Of a DNA stretch of 64,000 nucleotides, positions 1-10,798 are shown in pieces (position 1 is the first letter of the stretch; each line of letters starts with the position of its first letter). Both the position numbers and the translations under genes were made by a program. The notes beneath the pieces are model-generated. The model was not told the origin of the DNA. It saw only the letters and a program-made list of their open reading frames with translations, and ran no database searches. Source of the stretch: Cardiocondyla obscurior (Eukaryota > Arthropoda > Insecta > Hymenoptera > Formicidae); contig NC_091877.1 in NCBI RefSeq assembly GCF_019399895.1, positions 5,414,419-5,478,418 on the forward strand, written 5' to 3'.

Positions 1-313
1 CCTGGCGGTGACGCTGATAGACCACAACTGAAACAGAAAAAAGAAGTAGAAGCCGACAGTCAAGAAGAGTAAATTGCAGACCCGCCGACGCGAAGCTGAA
101 ACCGTAAGCAGATACCGGCCGACAAGCAACATGTATTACATACCACTTATGTAAGTTACAATTTATCTTTACCCGCAAATTCGTTCATACGCAATTTTCG
201 GCCAAAGTGCTGAACACTGACTTCCTGCTTACGAACAAACGCTACATCGCGAATACGAAACCGCGCACGACGCGAAATATCAAATTTCATCAAAGACATA
301 ATCGAGTTAAATC

Positions 314-1566
314 ATGTCACGAAGACTCGATACCGCAAAACCTACTGTCAAATGGCACGCGGATATTTTAAGCAAATCTTGTGACAAATACGACCATGAC
401 CCTATTGATACTACTTACAAAAATGTCAGTAGACTTGACAGACAGACACGCCCGACAGCTCACACGACGATACGAACGGCAAATGGAAAAAACTTCATGC
501 TAACCATCACGGATCAGGGAGGACTAGAAAATCCGACACCGCCCGAAGAAGCGGCTGGTAGCGCTCCTCAACCAGAGGATAAAGAAAACGAAGAGTCTAT
601 GCATAATGCGCATTCTTCTCCTCTCATTAAGCCTCGACCAAACCCTTCACGGGACAATACGATTTTAGACGCCATTCAAAAGATAACCAGACGCCTCGGC
701 CGTCTGGAATCAGATTGCAACACGTCGAGGGAACGACTACACTACACACGAATCTCGGATTCGGCGCCTAGAGAACCGCGCGAATACCATTCCGAGAACG
801 TCCGATTTTCGTTAGACCGACCACGGGAATATATCCCGCTCAAAGACGCGATAAAATTAATCCCTACGTTCGACGGAACCAACGCGAAAGTTAAAACATT
901 TTCTAAAGCATGCGAATACGCGGCGCGCAAGCTAAATCCAGTCGATGAAAATGAGATATTAGCTGCAATATTATACACAAAACTTACGGATCGTGTCTTA
1001 TCGCGTTTCAAGACAAAAAAGATTACGTGTTTTGATCAGTTTATAAAAGAAATTGAAGATAATTACATGCAACGTCGAGGAACGTCACATTTACAGATCG
1101 AGTTCAATCAATTACGGCAGGGAACGGGAGAAAATGCTCAATCTTTCGGAGCACGAACAGATAAGCTAGCAACTGAATTATACGACGCGTTGAGCGAGGA
1201 TCCCACGTATTCAGCCGATAAAAAACGCGGAATTTGGAATACGATCCAAAAACAGGCTTTACATAATTACCAAACCGGGCTGCATTCACACTTACAATTA
1301 ATAGTGCGTTCCCGAAATAATGCAACGCTAGCCGAAGCTACTGCAGGGGCCACCGCTGAAGAAAAACAGCGTGGAACCCCCGCTCGAGTCTACGCGGAAC
1401 GCGAAAAACCAAATACCCATTTTAAACGAAACACAAGCATAAATTGCCAAAAGTGCGGAAGAAACGGTCATACAGAGCGCAAGTGTAAAAATAGTCGCTA
1501 CGCGAACCGATTTTCTTTACCGCGAGCGGAATTAATTGCGAAAAGAAACGCGACTGCTAAATATTG
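314..1566 (+). pseudogene. gag: Gypsy-1 gag, 5' part (capsid and first zinc knuckle)
   Basis: Structural Gag of Gypsy-1. Translation from the ATG at 314 gives an N-terminal polar region. A capsid-like domain follows from about residue 175 (motif IKLIPTFDGTNAKVKTFSKA) to about 350. A CX2CX4HX4C zinc knuckle begins at Cys378 (CQKCGRNGHTERKC). The genuine gag reading ends at about base 1566; the same frame runs on to 1860 but only by reading into an inserted GC-rich LTR. A second knuckle resumes at 2793. Gag would bind genomic RNA and assemble cytoplasmic particles. The frame is open up to the insertion, so this is the best-preserved part of Gypsy-1. Confidence 0.8.
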
Positions 1567-2787
1567 GTGTAACGGTGCACCCGGCGATGCACCGTTCCGG
1601 CCACAACAACGGCCGGCCGCCGGACACAACACCGTCCGGCGGGGACCCGAAGCGCGGTGCGCCCCAAACTTTATAATTTATACACGCCGGAATAGCACGG
1701 CAATGCGTAGCCGTTCCGCGGCTAAGTCCATCCGCGGACTTAGCCGAGCGTCCCCGAGCGCCGCCGAACCGCGCCGTCGACGTCGAGGCCCGTCGTTTCC
1801 GAGCGCGCCGCATCCCGGGGCCTCGGCGCCACGCGTCGGGACACGTCACGTACCCCGCTGAGCCCCGGCAACCCTGCGCCGTCACTTTTATGTATAAAAG
1901 TCGACGCCAGGACTCAGCAGGACCGTCCTGATCCGTTCGCTCTCGAGCGAACATCCGATCCTAGAGCACGAAACCACGGGGTGAAGCGATCTTCGTCTCG
2001 GCCAGGAGATCCTGGCGCTCACGATCCTCTAGTTCCGAACTCTGACCGTACGCACGACTAGCTCGTGGGGTGGAGCGCACTCCGTCTCCTTCGAGGACTC
2101 TCGATCCTACGTCTGCGGCACGGAAAGACTCGAAACGCATTTAAGATCCCGTCGCACCGTCGTGATCCACGGGGTGGAGAGATCTCCGCCTCGGCCAAGA
2201 ACTCTTGGCTAGCGACACCGGTCAAGGTGCATCCTGCCCAAGCGCCTCGCGTCCTCCGCGATCCACCGACGCATAGAAATTTCATACCGCGCGCTAGATC
2301 ACTCCGTATCTAAACGCGATCAAGAGTACGGCGGGCCCCGCCCGTCGTCCCGCGCCCGCGTCCCGCGTACCGCCGGTCCGTCCAACAGAACCGATCGCGG
2401 GATCCACGATCCGCGCCGAAAACCGCGCCCACGGTTCCGCGCCACCCACCGCGCCTCACGTGGGGCCTCCGCAACCATCCGCGAATTTACGCCTCGCGCA
2501 CGCGTTACATCGATCCGCGATCGAAAGGGCCGACGCTCCCACCAGCGAATTATATCCGCGCCGCACATTCATTATCTTCGTTTGTTACAACTCTGTATAT
2601 ATATATATATATATATATCGACGCCGCGTGACCAAGCGGACGTCGTGGTTAATTAATAAATAGTCTTTTTTGTTACTGCATCCGTCTCGGTACATTCTCG
2701 ACCTCGCCTACTCGAATCCTGCGTCCCGACGAGCGTCCCGGGCTCGCTGGCCCGACATTCGAGACCCGCCGCGAAAGCAGGTCGTTT
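1567..2787 (+). mobile_element. Solo LTR, TGTAAC family, copy 1
   Basis: A GC-rich 1.2-kb block interrupts gag between its two zinc knuckles. The flanks share tattg (1562-1566 and 2788-2792), a likely target duplication. It starts with TGTAACGG and has a TATA box (TATAAA, 1893-1898), a (TA)n run near 2598-2620 and AATAAA near 2655. It resembles the inverse of 22401-23363 and the start of 19174-19436, which defines one LTR family. There is no coding content, so it is a solo LTR. The exact 3' end is less certain than the 5' end. Confidence 0.7.
1977..2212 (+). repeat. Three double-hairpin modules in LTR leader
   Basis: Three diverged units begin near 1979, 2068 and 2171, downstream of the TATA box. 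Each has a 4-bp stem with a 4-nt loop (GAAG/CTTC or GGAG/CTCC), a linker like CGTCTCG, then a 5-6-bp stem with a 4-nt loop (GCCAGG/CCTGGC, TCGAG/CTCGA, GCCAAG/CTTGGC). Stem sequences change while pairing is kept. Three more units lie in the related LTR at 22746-22985. Confidence 0.7.
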
Positions 2788-3410
2788 TATTGCAATCATT
2801 GCAAAATGAACGGACACACACGCAAGACATGCTGGCATATCCACGGACGGCCAACAACCTCACGTAACCCGATCCAAAACACGCGCGGGGCATTAAATGC
2901 TCGACCTAAGCGTGAAGTTAACACAACTACAATAGGCTCACAAAAACCACACATAGAAACGCACACGAACAGTAGTGTTGACGAACAGGAATCAGCACCA
3001 TGGGCTACCCGTGCCATAAAAAAATATCAAGTGTCGCAAATGACGACACCAAATAAAGCACGCGGGCTTAAATTAGTCACATTGCCGGTAAAAGAGGCAA
3101 AAAGAGGGAAAGTGACTTTTCTACTAAATTCAGGAGCAACCATTACAATAATAAAAGTGGGCAAATTAAAAGGAGACACCTTTAAATGAACATCAATTAA
3201 CATTAACAGGCGTGACAGGGCACTTACACTTGGACGAATCAAGGCAACCATAAATTTAGAAAGGAAGCAAGTATCACATAAGGCGCATGTAGTAAAAGAT
3301 AATTTCCCTATAGACTATAAAGGGATTTTAGAAATAGACTTCTTAGAAAAACAAGGCGCATTGTGCGATCTAAAAAAGGGTACATTAACAATGGATCAAG
3401 TTGTGTGCTA
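2788..3410 (+). pseudogene. Gypsy-1 gag end and protease
   Basis: This resumes after the solo LTR with a second CCHC knuckle (CNHCKMNGHTRKTC, from 2792). An aspartic protease follows. The active-site motif reads LLNSGATITII, where D[ST]GA is expected, so the catalytic Asp codon is changed to Asn. The flap and C-terminal part (GILEIDFLEKQGALCDL, near 3326-3380) are in another frame after a stop at 3187. The protease would cut Gag-Pol. Loss of the Asp plus the frameshift make it non-functional. It is cut off near 3410 by the next insertion. Confidence 0.75.
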
Positions 3411-4925
3411 AATTTTTTTTGTAACATAAATATATTTTAAAGAAATCACGTAATGTACAGCGGAGATACTTAATTGTCGGATGTTACCGACGTCGGGGAT
3501 GAACCCGCGACCTTTACCATATACGCAAAATAAAAAGAAGGATTTATTACCCGTCGGAACAAACAAAAAAAAAATAATTACGCTGGCTATAATTTAACAC
3601 AAAGCAAATCTGTTCGAAACGAAAAGGAAAAAAAATTGGGGTATCAGGCCACAGCCGTAGCTGCCCGACAGGTCACGGTGCGACGCTATACGCACTCCTA
3701 CAATCTGCGATGGCTCGCAATGCCTATCGCTACACACAAACTCACGCGAGGTTTCTGAGCGCAAGCTACGGGCGCGAGATACAGAACTCAACAGAAAAAT
3801 TAACGAGACGCAAGGGAAAATACGCATACGGTTCGCAAGAAAGGAAACGCAACGCAAAACGGCACGTGAGAGAAAAAACTCAACGCAACCGAACGGAACG
3901 CGAAAGAGATACGCAACGCAACAGAACGCGAGAGAGATAGTATGGGCTGCCGACATACGGCGATACAATGCCCACTTCCCGGTACCCCACCGAGAATGGA
4001 TCGGCTTCCGAACTTTCCATACACGCGCGCAGGACGTGTCGCGGCACTCGCGAATTCCTGTTCGAAACCCCCCCCCCTTTCATCCCGGGGCTCCACGCTA
4101 CACGCTCGCAAATACTCGCCGCACGCCGTCTTTCCGTGATGGCTGCAACTCGACGTCCCACGTCGCGATAAACACGGCACTCCGCCGATTACAGCTTTTC
4201 CCCTCGGTGGCTGAATACACCCGGAGAGCCGGTATGGTCTCACGGCGCGGCGGAATCCATCGTCGCCGTCCTCGAATCCGCTCTGATGCGGTACTCGCGC
4301 CGGCACCCCGTGCCGGTCACGTGATCGGTGGGTGATCGGCAGCTCCTCGCCGCTTTTCCCAAAATATCCGTGGCTCAGAATTGCCAGCCCCTGGCCGGAA
4401 CCATTTTTATTAAAACGTAATTAATTTTACGATACCGGGCGACTCCTGGCCCTTCGTCACGAAACGGCACTCACGATACGGCACGTGAAAACCGCGTGCT
4501 CAACAGCTCGCCGGTCGCTCTTCCTCGTCGTCAGTCCCGCCGGGCGGAAAATTAATAGTAGACTCGTTCGGCGAAATCACTCAAGCTCTTCACGGGCGAA
4601 AAATTCATGGGAGAAGTCTTCCCTGTCGGCGACAGCCTCTGCACCATTTCGTCGTCCAGTCGGGCGGAGTTCGGCACTTCGGTCTCCGTGCGACTGCGGC
4701 GAGACTCGCGAACGGGCCCGTTGCCAGGCCAACCGCGCCGACGCAATAACTCATTACGGTGTCGGTACCGCCAATTTTCGCGAGTCGGTAAATAGCCAGG
4801 TCGGTAATTCGACACCGAGACCGCGAGATAACGCAGTTTTACGTTACAGCTGTATTCAAATTACTGCCTTACGAACAGATCATTCTACCGCCCCGCAACG
4901 AGACAATTTGCCGGGCCGTCACTGA
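3411..4925. mobile_element. Unclassified insertion in Gypsy-1 protease/RT linker
   Basis: About 1.5 kb separates the protease end from the RT linker. It begins near a T-run with TGTAACATAAATATA and ends near GGGCCGTCACTGATACA. It is GC-rich towards its right end, like the LTRs in this window, and open frames on both strands have no recognisable domain. TG...CA-type ends hint at a solo LTR (possibly minus strand), but I found no clear target duplication. Confidence 0.45.
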
Positions 4926-4929
4926 TACA

Positions 4930-5566
4930 AATCATGTTGAAATCATAAACGCCAGGGAGTATGAACCCGGCGTATTTGTAGTCAGTTGCCTAGTTAAACC
5001 CGAAAATAATATTTGTCCGATAAGTATTTTGAACACATCAAGCAACGAAATCATTTTTAGCACGCCAAACGTCGATGTAACAAGGATCGAAAACGCTGAC
5101 ACGGAAGAAGTATTCGCTATACGCGACACGCGCGATTCAGAGTCACAGTCCCGTCAAAAAAGAGTACGGAATGCGCGACGCATAGCACATTTAAACGAGG
5201 AAGAAAAAAATATACTGCTAGAAATATGCGACAAATTTTGCGACACCTTTTACTTAAAAGGAGATATATTAACACATACAACGACAGTAGCGCATGAGAT
5301 AACGATGGATGAGAAATCAAAACCCATAAATTGCCGGCCGTATCGTTTGCCCGAACGACATAAAGCCGAAGTAAACAAGCAAACTAAAAAAATGCTCAAA
5401 GAAAAAATAATTCAAGAAAGTATCAGCCAGTGGAATGCGCCCAATCTGGTGGTCCCCAAGAAAGCTGACGCTAACGAAAATCCGAGAGTAAGAATCGTCG
5501 TGGACTTTCGTAAATTAAATGAAGTCACGATAGGAGATTCTTTTCCGATTCCGAATATAACAGATA
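4930..5566 (+). pseudogene. pol: Gypsy-1 RT, N-terminal part
   Basis: The frame resumes with a linker rich in charged residues. The Gypsy RT entry region follows: INCRPYRLPERHKAEV, a proline-rich substrate-loop segment with NAPNLVVPKK, and VRIVVDFRKLNEVT before FPIPNI. These are fingers-domain motifs of the reverse transcriptase that copies element RNA. The frame is open from 5029 to the insertion point. It breaks at the codons encoding Thr-Asp, where a younger Gypsy element entered with a 4-bp target duplication (gata, 5563-5566). The rest of RT resumes at 9617. Confidence 0.8.
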
Positions 5567-6013
5567 TGTGGCGGATCCCTCCGACGCTACACGTCGGATG
5601 ACGCCACCTCACACGTTACCGGCCGTGCGAAGGAGGAAGCAAACTTTAATACCGCGACCCTTCTTCTAAATAATTATTTACTCCGTGATCGGACTTTGAA
5701 ATGGACTTTGTCTCGGGACTTTCCTCAACGAACTTCCGGGACTATCCCGATTTACTTTTCAGAGACAATAGCTCTGAAGGCTCGTTGCATCAGCCGAGCC
5801 CTCAGAGTCCCTCCGAATCTCATAGCGAGCACATCGCTCCGTTGTCGTCTTCTACGACACTTTACATTGTATAATTCGTTCGTATCACCGTGCTCCAGTT
5901 TGTGCATCAAGTGCATGTGTGCTAATTCACTCTGCGTTTTCAAGCCTGGCCAGGCTCTATTGCGTACACGAATTGCGAGCAGCGAAAAACGAATTGCGAA
6001 CCGCAAGCTGTGA
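5567..6013 (+). repeat. Gypsy-2 5' LTR, truncated
   Basis: The first ~447 bp match 8871-9317 base for base as far as I compared them. The remaining ~300 bp of LTR are missing. The copy joins the end of the protease at a shared stretch like GAACTGCGA[C/G]TTCCT. The first bases hold an inverted repeat CCGACG/CGTCGG. Confidence 0.9.
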
Positions 6014-8973
6014 ACTGCGACTTCCTCGCGCGTTATGGTCTTCTTATAGACCTTAAGAATAAGAAACTCATCGATTCTAAGACAAGCGTGTCTACCATTG
6101 GCTTTTGTAAAACGGTGCGAGATTATAATATCTCACACGTTGAGAAACGCCCTATTCCGGAGGGACCTTTCAGGGACAACTACGACAAGCTACTCCAGGA
6201 ATATGCGGACATCGCTTCATCAACTACATTGACTTTCACGGACAACCCGATTGCTGTTCGCCACCACATTATTACTCAAGGACCTCCGACTTACGAGCGA
6301 CCTCGTCGGCTCATCGGTGATCGGCTCAACGCAGCAAGGAATGAATTCAACAATCTGCTGGATAAAGGCGTCATTCGTCCATCATCAAGTCAATGGGCCA
6401 GCCCACTACACCTTGTCTCCAAGCCCCTGGGTGGTTGGAGAGTCACGGGTGATTACAGACGCCTAAATGCCCAAACAATTCCGGACCGTTACCCGCTGCC
6501 TATCATCGAGGATCTATTGCAAGACTGTGAGGGAAACAGAGTCTTCAGCACAATAGACCTACAAAAGGCATACTACCAAGTGCCGGTAGCAGCGGAAGAC
6601 ATTGAGAAGACAGCCGTCACAACTCCCTTCGGCCTTTTCGAGTTTCTTGGCATGCCCATGGGACTTCGCAACGCCTCTCAGACTTTCCAGAGGGTTATGA
6701 ACAACCTTCTGCGAGAATTACCATTCGTCAGGAGCTACTTGGATGACCTGCTCGTGCTCTCCTCCTCACATGAAGAACATCTCGAACACTTGAAACAGCT
6801 GTTCCAGTTACTCCGAGAAAACAATTTATCCATCAACCTGGAGAAGTGCTGCTTCGGAGAAGCATCTGTAAATTTCTTGGGATTCACGATCTCCGAGCAA
6901 GGATACGAACCTCCACAACGCAAGGTTCAGGCTATTCGTGAATTTCCTAAACCACAGACTTTCACTCAACTGCGGCGATTCCTCGGAATGCTCAACTATT
7001 ACAGGAGATGCATTCCTCACGCGGCTTCTACACAAGCTCCATTGCACGATCTCCTTAAGAACGTTCCGAGGAAAAGCAAGAAGGACATTGTTTGGACTCC
7101 AGAAACCGATCAAGCCTTTGAAGACTGCAAGGATGCCATAGTCCATGCTTGCAAGCCTTCCTTTCTCGACAACACGGCACCTCTGACTCTTACAACGGAT
7201 GCTTCGGACACAGCAATCGGTGCCTCACTCGAACAAGAAATCAACGGTGTTTCCAAACCCATCGGATTTTTCTCTCGCAAACTGAGCGACACGGAGAAAA
7301 GATACAGCACCTACGACAGAGAGTTACTGGCAATCTTCGCCTCCATCAAATTCTTTCAACGATTCTTGGAAGGTCGCAGCTTCACCATCAGGACAGACCA
7401 CAAACCATTGGTTTACGCTGATCAACAGCGCTCGGACAAAGCCTCACCACGACAAGCTCGCCAACTCGATTATATCCTGCAATTTAATGCGCACATAGTG
7501 CATCTTAAAGGACAGGATAACAGTGTGGCAGATTCTCTCTCACGAACGTGCACCATCGACATGCCAACTCAGCTTGACACTCGCACGATTCACGAGGCTC
7601 AATCAAGAGACAACCAGCTTCAAGAAGTTCTCCTCAACTCTTCGCTCAACCTTCAGAATCTCTTCATCGATGGATTCAACATCTTCTGCAACACCTCCGA
7701 CGGACTAGTACGACCATATCTTCCGCAGGATCTTCGACGCACCGCTTTTGATGTCATACACGGTTTATCTCATCCCAGCAACAGAACAACTCTGAAAACC
7801 ATCAAGTCAAAATTCTGCTGGCCTAACATCAATTCAGACATTGCTCTTTGGACACGGACCTGTGAATCGTGCCAACGTGCCAAAGTCTCCAAACATAACC
7901 GTACGGCTCTCGACAAGTTTACGTGCCCTGACAACCGCTTCGAGCACATACATTTGGACATCATCAAAATGCCGCTTTGTCAAGATTACCAATATTGCTT
8001 GACCATCATCGATCGCTTCACCAGATGGCCTGTCGTCGTTCCATTGAAAAACATCTCTGCCCGCACAGTCGCCGACGCTTTCTTCAATTCATGGATTTGT
8101 GTTTACGGAACACCTCTCACAATCACTTCGGATCAAGGAAGTCAATTTGAATCTGCTCTTTTCTCCTGTCTGGCCTCATCCATGGGAGCTCATCGGATTC
8201 ATACAACGCCATATCATCCACAGGCTAACGGAATTGTTGAACGTCTTCATCGCACACTCAAGACAGCTTTAATGTGCGACCCTCACACACCATGGCCTAC
8301 GCTGCTTCCTTCAGTGTTACTCGGACTCAGAACTGCACATAAGGAGGACCTGGACGCCTCTCCTGCAGAAATGCTTTATGGAACCACACTTCGCTTACCA
8401 GGAGAATTCTTTGTGACACGCTCCTCACAAGCAAATCCTACCGAGTTCTTAACTAACTACCAACGCTTGATTCAAACAATTAAGCCAGTACCAACATCCC
8501 ATCACTCGACAACCAAGCCATTTCAGTATCCTGAGCTTTCAACGTGCACCCACGTCTTCAAGCGAGTGGACACAATCAGAAGACCTCTTCAACCACCATA
8601 TACGGGACCTCACAAGATCATCAAACGACTCAACGACAAGACATACGTCATCAAAATTGATGGACTGGAGAAAGTCGTTTCTACAGATTCTTTGAAACCA
8701 GCTTTCATAGAATCTCATGTCAACGACCAAACAACGGCATCCCGGACTCATACCAGCTCTTCTGAAGATCTTGTCTTCTCAACACCTGAAGACCCTAAAC
8801 CATCATCTTCAAGACCACGAAGAGTATCGTTCCCTTCTCTGGATGATCAGGAAACTGGAGGGGGAGTGGTTGTGGCGGATCCCTCCGACGCTACACGTCG
8901 GATGACGCCACCTCACACGTTACCGGCCGTGCGAAGGAGGAAGCAAACTTTAATACCGCGACCCTTCTTCTAA
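6010..8973 (+). CDS. pol: Gypsy-2 pol: RT, RNase H, integrase
   Basis: An intact 987-codon frame with no genuine start: the first codon is GTG at the deletion join, so the true N-terminus (gag and most of protease) is lost. A protease remnant (DFLARYGLLIDL) occupies residues 3-14. RT follows with YLDD at 243-246; TPFGLFEF and FLGF are also clear. RNase H begins with TDASDTAIGASL (Asp397). Integrase has an HHCC finger (His584 ... CESC) and the D,D-35-E triad Asp650, Asp708, Glu744, then a C-terminal GPHKI segment. The frame ends inside the 3' LTR. It would encode reverse transcription and integration enzymes, but without Gag or a start codon this copy is unlikely to act alone. Confidence 0.93.
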   Translation: MNCDFLARYGLLIDLKNKKLIDSKTSVSTIGFCKTVRDYNISHVEKRPIPEGPFRDNYDKLLQEYADIASSTTLTFTDNPIAVRHHIITQGPPTYERPRRLIGDRLNAARNEFNNLLDKGVIRPSSSQWASPLHLVSKPLGGWRVTGDYRRLNAQTIPDRYPLPIIEDLLQDCEGNRVFSTIDLQKAYYQVPVAAEDIEKTAVTTPFGLFEFLGMPMGLRNASQTFQRVMNNLLRELPFVRSYLDDLLVLSSSHEEHLEHLKQLFQLLRENNLSINLEKCCFGEASVNFLGFTISEQGYEPPQRKVQAIREFPKPQTFTQLRRFLGMLNYYRRCIPHAASTQAPLHDLLKNVPRKSKKDIVWTPETDQAFEDCKDAIVHACKPSFLDNTAPLTLTTDASDTAIGASLEQEINGVSKPIGFFSRKLSDTEKRYSTYDRELLAIFASIKFFQRFLEGRSFTIRTDHKPLVYADQQRSDKASPRQARQLDYILQFNAHIVHLKGQDNSVADSLSRTCTIDMPTQLDTRTIHEAQSRDNQLQEVLLNSSLNLQNLFIDGFNIFCNTSDGLVRPYLPQDLRRTAFDVIHGLSHPSNRTTLKTIKSKFCWPNINSDIALWTRTCESCQRAKVSKHNRTALDKFTCPDNRFEHIHLDIIKMPLCQDYQYCLTIIDRFTRWPVVVPLKNISARTVADAFFNSWICVYGTPLTITSDQGSQFESALFSCLASSMGAHRIHTTPYHPQANGIVERLHRTLKTALMCDPHTPWPTLLPSVLLGLRTAHKEDLDASPAEMLYGTTLRLPGEFFVTRSSQANPTEFLTNYQRLIQTIKPVPTSHHSTTKPFQYPELSTCTHVFKRVDTIRRPLQPPYTGPHKIIKRLNDKTYVIKIDGLEKVVSTDSLKPAFIESHVNDQTTASRTHTSSSEDLVFSTPEDPKPSSSRPRRVSFPSLDDQETGGGVVVADPSDATRRMTPPHTLPAVRRRKQTLIPRPFF

Positions 8974-9616
8974 ATAATTATTTACTCCGTGATCGGACTT
9001 TGAAATGGACTTTGTCTCGGGACTTTCCTCAACGAACTTCCGGGACTATCCCGATTTACTTTTCAGAGACAATAGCTCTGAAGGCTCGTTGCATCAGCCG
9101 AGCCCTCAGAGTCCCTCCGAATCTCATAGCGAGCACATCGCTCCGTTGTCGTCTTCTACGACACTTTACATTGTATAATTCGTTCGTATCACCGTGCTCC
9201 AGTTTGTGCATCAAGTGCATGTGTGCTAATTCACTCTGCGTTTTCAAGCCTGGCCAGGCTCTATTGCGTACACGAATTGCGAGCAGCGAAAAACGAATTG
9301 CGAACCGCAAGCTGTGAACTGCGAGTTCCTTGCGCTTGCTGCCGACAACATTCTTTCGCCGTTGCGGAATTCAGATAAGTCAGACGCGGTCTATACTGAT
9401 CCGCTTTTGTTTCCTCAATGAGAGGACTGCTTCTTTTTATAATTTGCGCTTTACTCTTTATCGTTTTTGTCATTGCTTGTTATTTTCTTTACTTGTTTAT
9501 TAAATATATCTGATGTTGTTTTGTAAACTTGTCAAGTGTCTGTCTTTATGTCTTAAACTGTGACCCCATTATTCTGCGCGATTTGTAGCGCCGGCTGGAC
9601 ACCGTCAACGTCCACA
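8871..9616 (+). repeat. Gypsy-2 3' LTR, complete
   Basis: TGTGGCGG...TCCACA, 746 bp, followed by the target duplication gata. The first 447 bp match the 5' copy. The later part (9318-9616), absent from the 5' copy, is T-rich, with a possible late polyadenylation signal (ATTAAA, 9499-9504). Confidence 0.88.
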
Positions 9617-10798
9617 GATATACCAGATCAGTTGGGACATGCGAAATATTTTACAACTCTGGATTTAGCATCCGGTTATCATCAGATTCCGATACATGAA
9701 AAAGATAGAGATAAAACGGCGATCTCGACAACTCTAGGACATTATGAATTCAACCGAATGCCTTTCAGATTAAAAAATGCTCCAGCCACTTTTTAGTGAC
9801 TAATGAATGCTGCTCTATCAGGTCTACAAGGTATCAAATGCCTTGTATACCTTGATGACATCGTAATATACGGATCTACCTTACGCGAGCACAATAAAAG
9901 GCTAAAGGAAGTTTTTGAAAGATTAAGACTGCACCATTTAAAACTACAACCAGAGAAATGTGAGTTTCTACGAAAAGAAGTATTATACTTGGGCCATATT
10001 ATAGCCAAAGACGGAATACGACCCAACCCGACTAAAATATCAGCTATAAAAAATTTTTCGATCCCAAGAAGGGTTAAGGATATTCAATTCTTCATCGGGT
10101 TAGCAGGATATTACAGGAAGTTTATAGAAAATTTTTTGAAGATAGCAAAACCCTTAACAAACTTAACAAAAAAGGGCCAAAATTTCAAATGGGAGATCGA
10201 ACAGCAGCAAGCATTTAAATTTTTTAAAGAAAAGTTGACGACCGCTCCGGTATTAAATTACCCTGACTTTGCGAAAAAATTCTTAATTACAATAGACGCG
10301 TCCGACCAAGCAATTGGAGCTATACTTTCACAGGGTGAAATCGGAAAAGACAGGTCGATTTCGTATGCAAGTCGCATATTGAATAAAGCTGAAAAAAACT
10401 ATAGCACCACCGAAAAAGAACTACTAGCCATAGTATAAGCCGTAAAACATTTCAGGCCGTATATACGGAACAAAATTTACTATCATCACGGATCATAAAC
10501 CACTGACGTGGCTGTTTAACGTAAACGATCCAGATTCACGATTAATCCGGTGGAGATTGAAGTTAGAAGAATATACATATGATATAATTCACAAGGCGGG
10601 GAAAAGAAATACAAACGCTGACGCACTCAGCAGAAAGAAACCCGCCAGAAGAAAATACGGCCAACATAAATACAACTACAGAAACACGGAAATACACGGC
10701 AGAAGAAAAAGAGAAAATTTTAAAAGAATATCACGACTTACCGTTAGGGGGTCACCAAGGCGTAACAAGAACTATCAATCGATTACGATTAAAGCATA
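9617..10798 (+). pseudogene. pol: Gypsy-1 RT palm and RNase H
   Basis: The continuation of Gypsy-1 pol resumes with LDLASGYHQIPI and GHYEFNRMPFRLKNAPATF. Two adjacent stops, TAG TGA (9796-9801), follow where the family has Gln-Arg. The frame then reads on with VYLDDIVIYG (catalytic YLDD codons at 9848-9859), the connection domain, and RNase H with TIDASDQAIGAIL. A TAA at 10436-10438 and a frameshift near 10460 break RNase H before TDHKPLTWL. The integrase finger starts near 10740 (GGHQGVTRTINRLRLK) and is cut by element A. Confidence 0.85.

Larger units (their letters stand above)
5567..9616 (+). mobile_element. Gypsy-2: young, internally deleted Gypsy (CsRN1-like)
   Basis: The element begins TGTGGCGG and ends TCCACA, flanked by the target duplication gata (5563-5566, 9617-9620). 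The 3' LTR is 8871-9616 (746 bp). The 5' LTR retains only its first ~447 bp (5567-6013), with no difference visible from 8871-9317. Gag and most of the protease are gone; pol is otherwise open. A purine-rich tract lies before the 3' LTR (8854-8870). RT and integrase motifs resemble the CsRN1 group (inference). It sits in the RT of Gypsy-1 and is much younger. Confidence 0.9.

Noticed and set aside
1567..1860. C-terminal extension of the Gypsy-1 gag frame
   Set aside because: It is read-through into an inserted LTR; the true gag resumes at 2788.
2598..2620. (TA)n run
   Set aside because: An ordinary microsatellite inside the LTR; no sign of further function.
3480..3525. Minus-strand GGTCGCGGGTTCATCCCCG resembling a tRNA T-arm
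   Set aside because: No A box or cloverleaf could be drawn; too weak to call a tRNA or SINE.
3800..4306. 168-codon minus-strand frame
   Set aside because: It lies in GC-rich inserted DNA, has no domain, and competes with overlapping frames of similar length on both strands.
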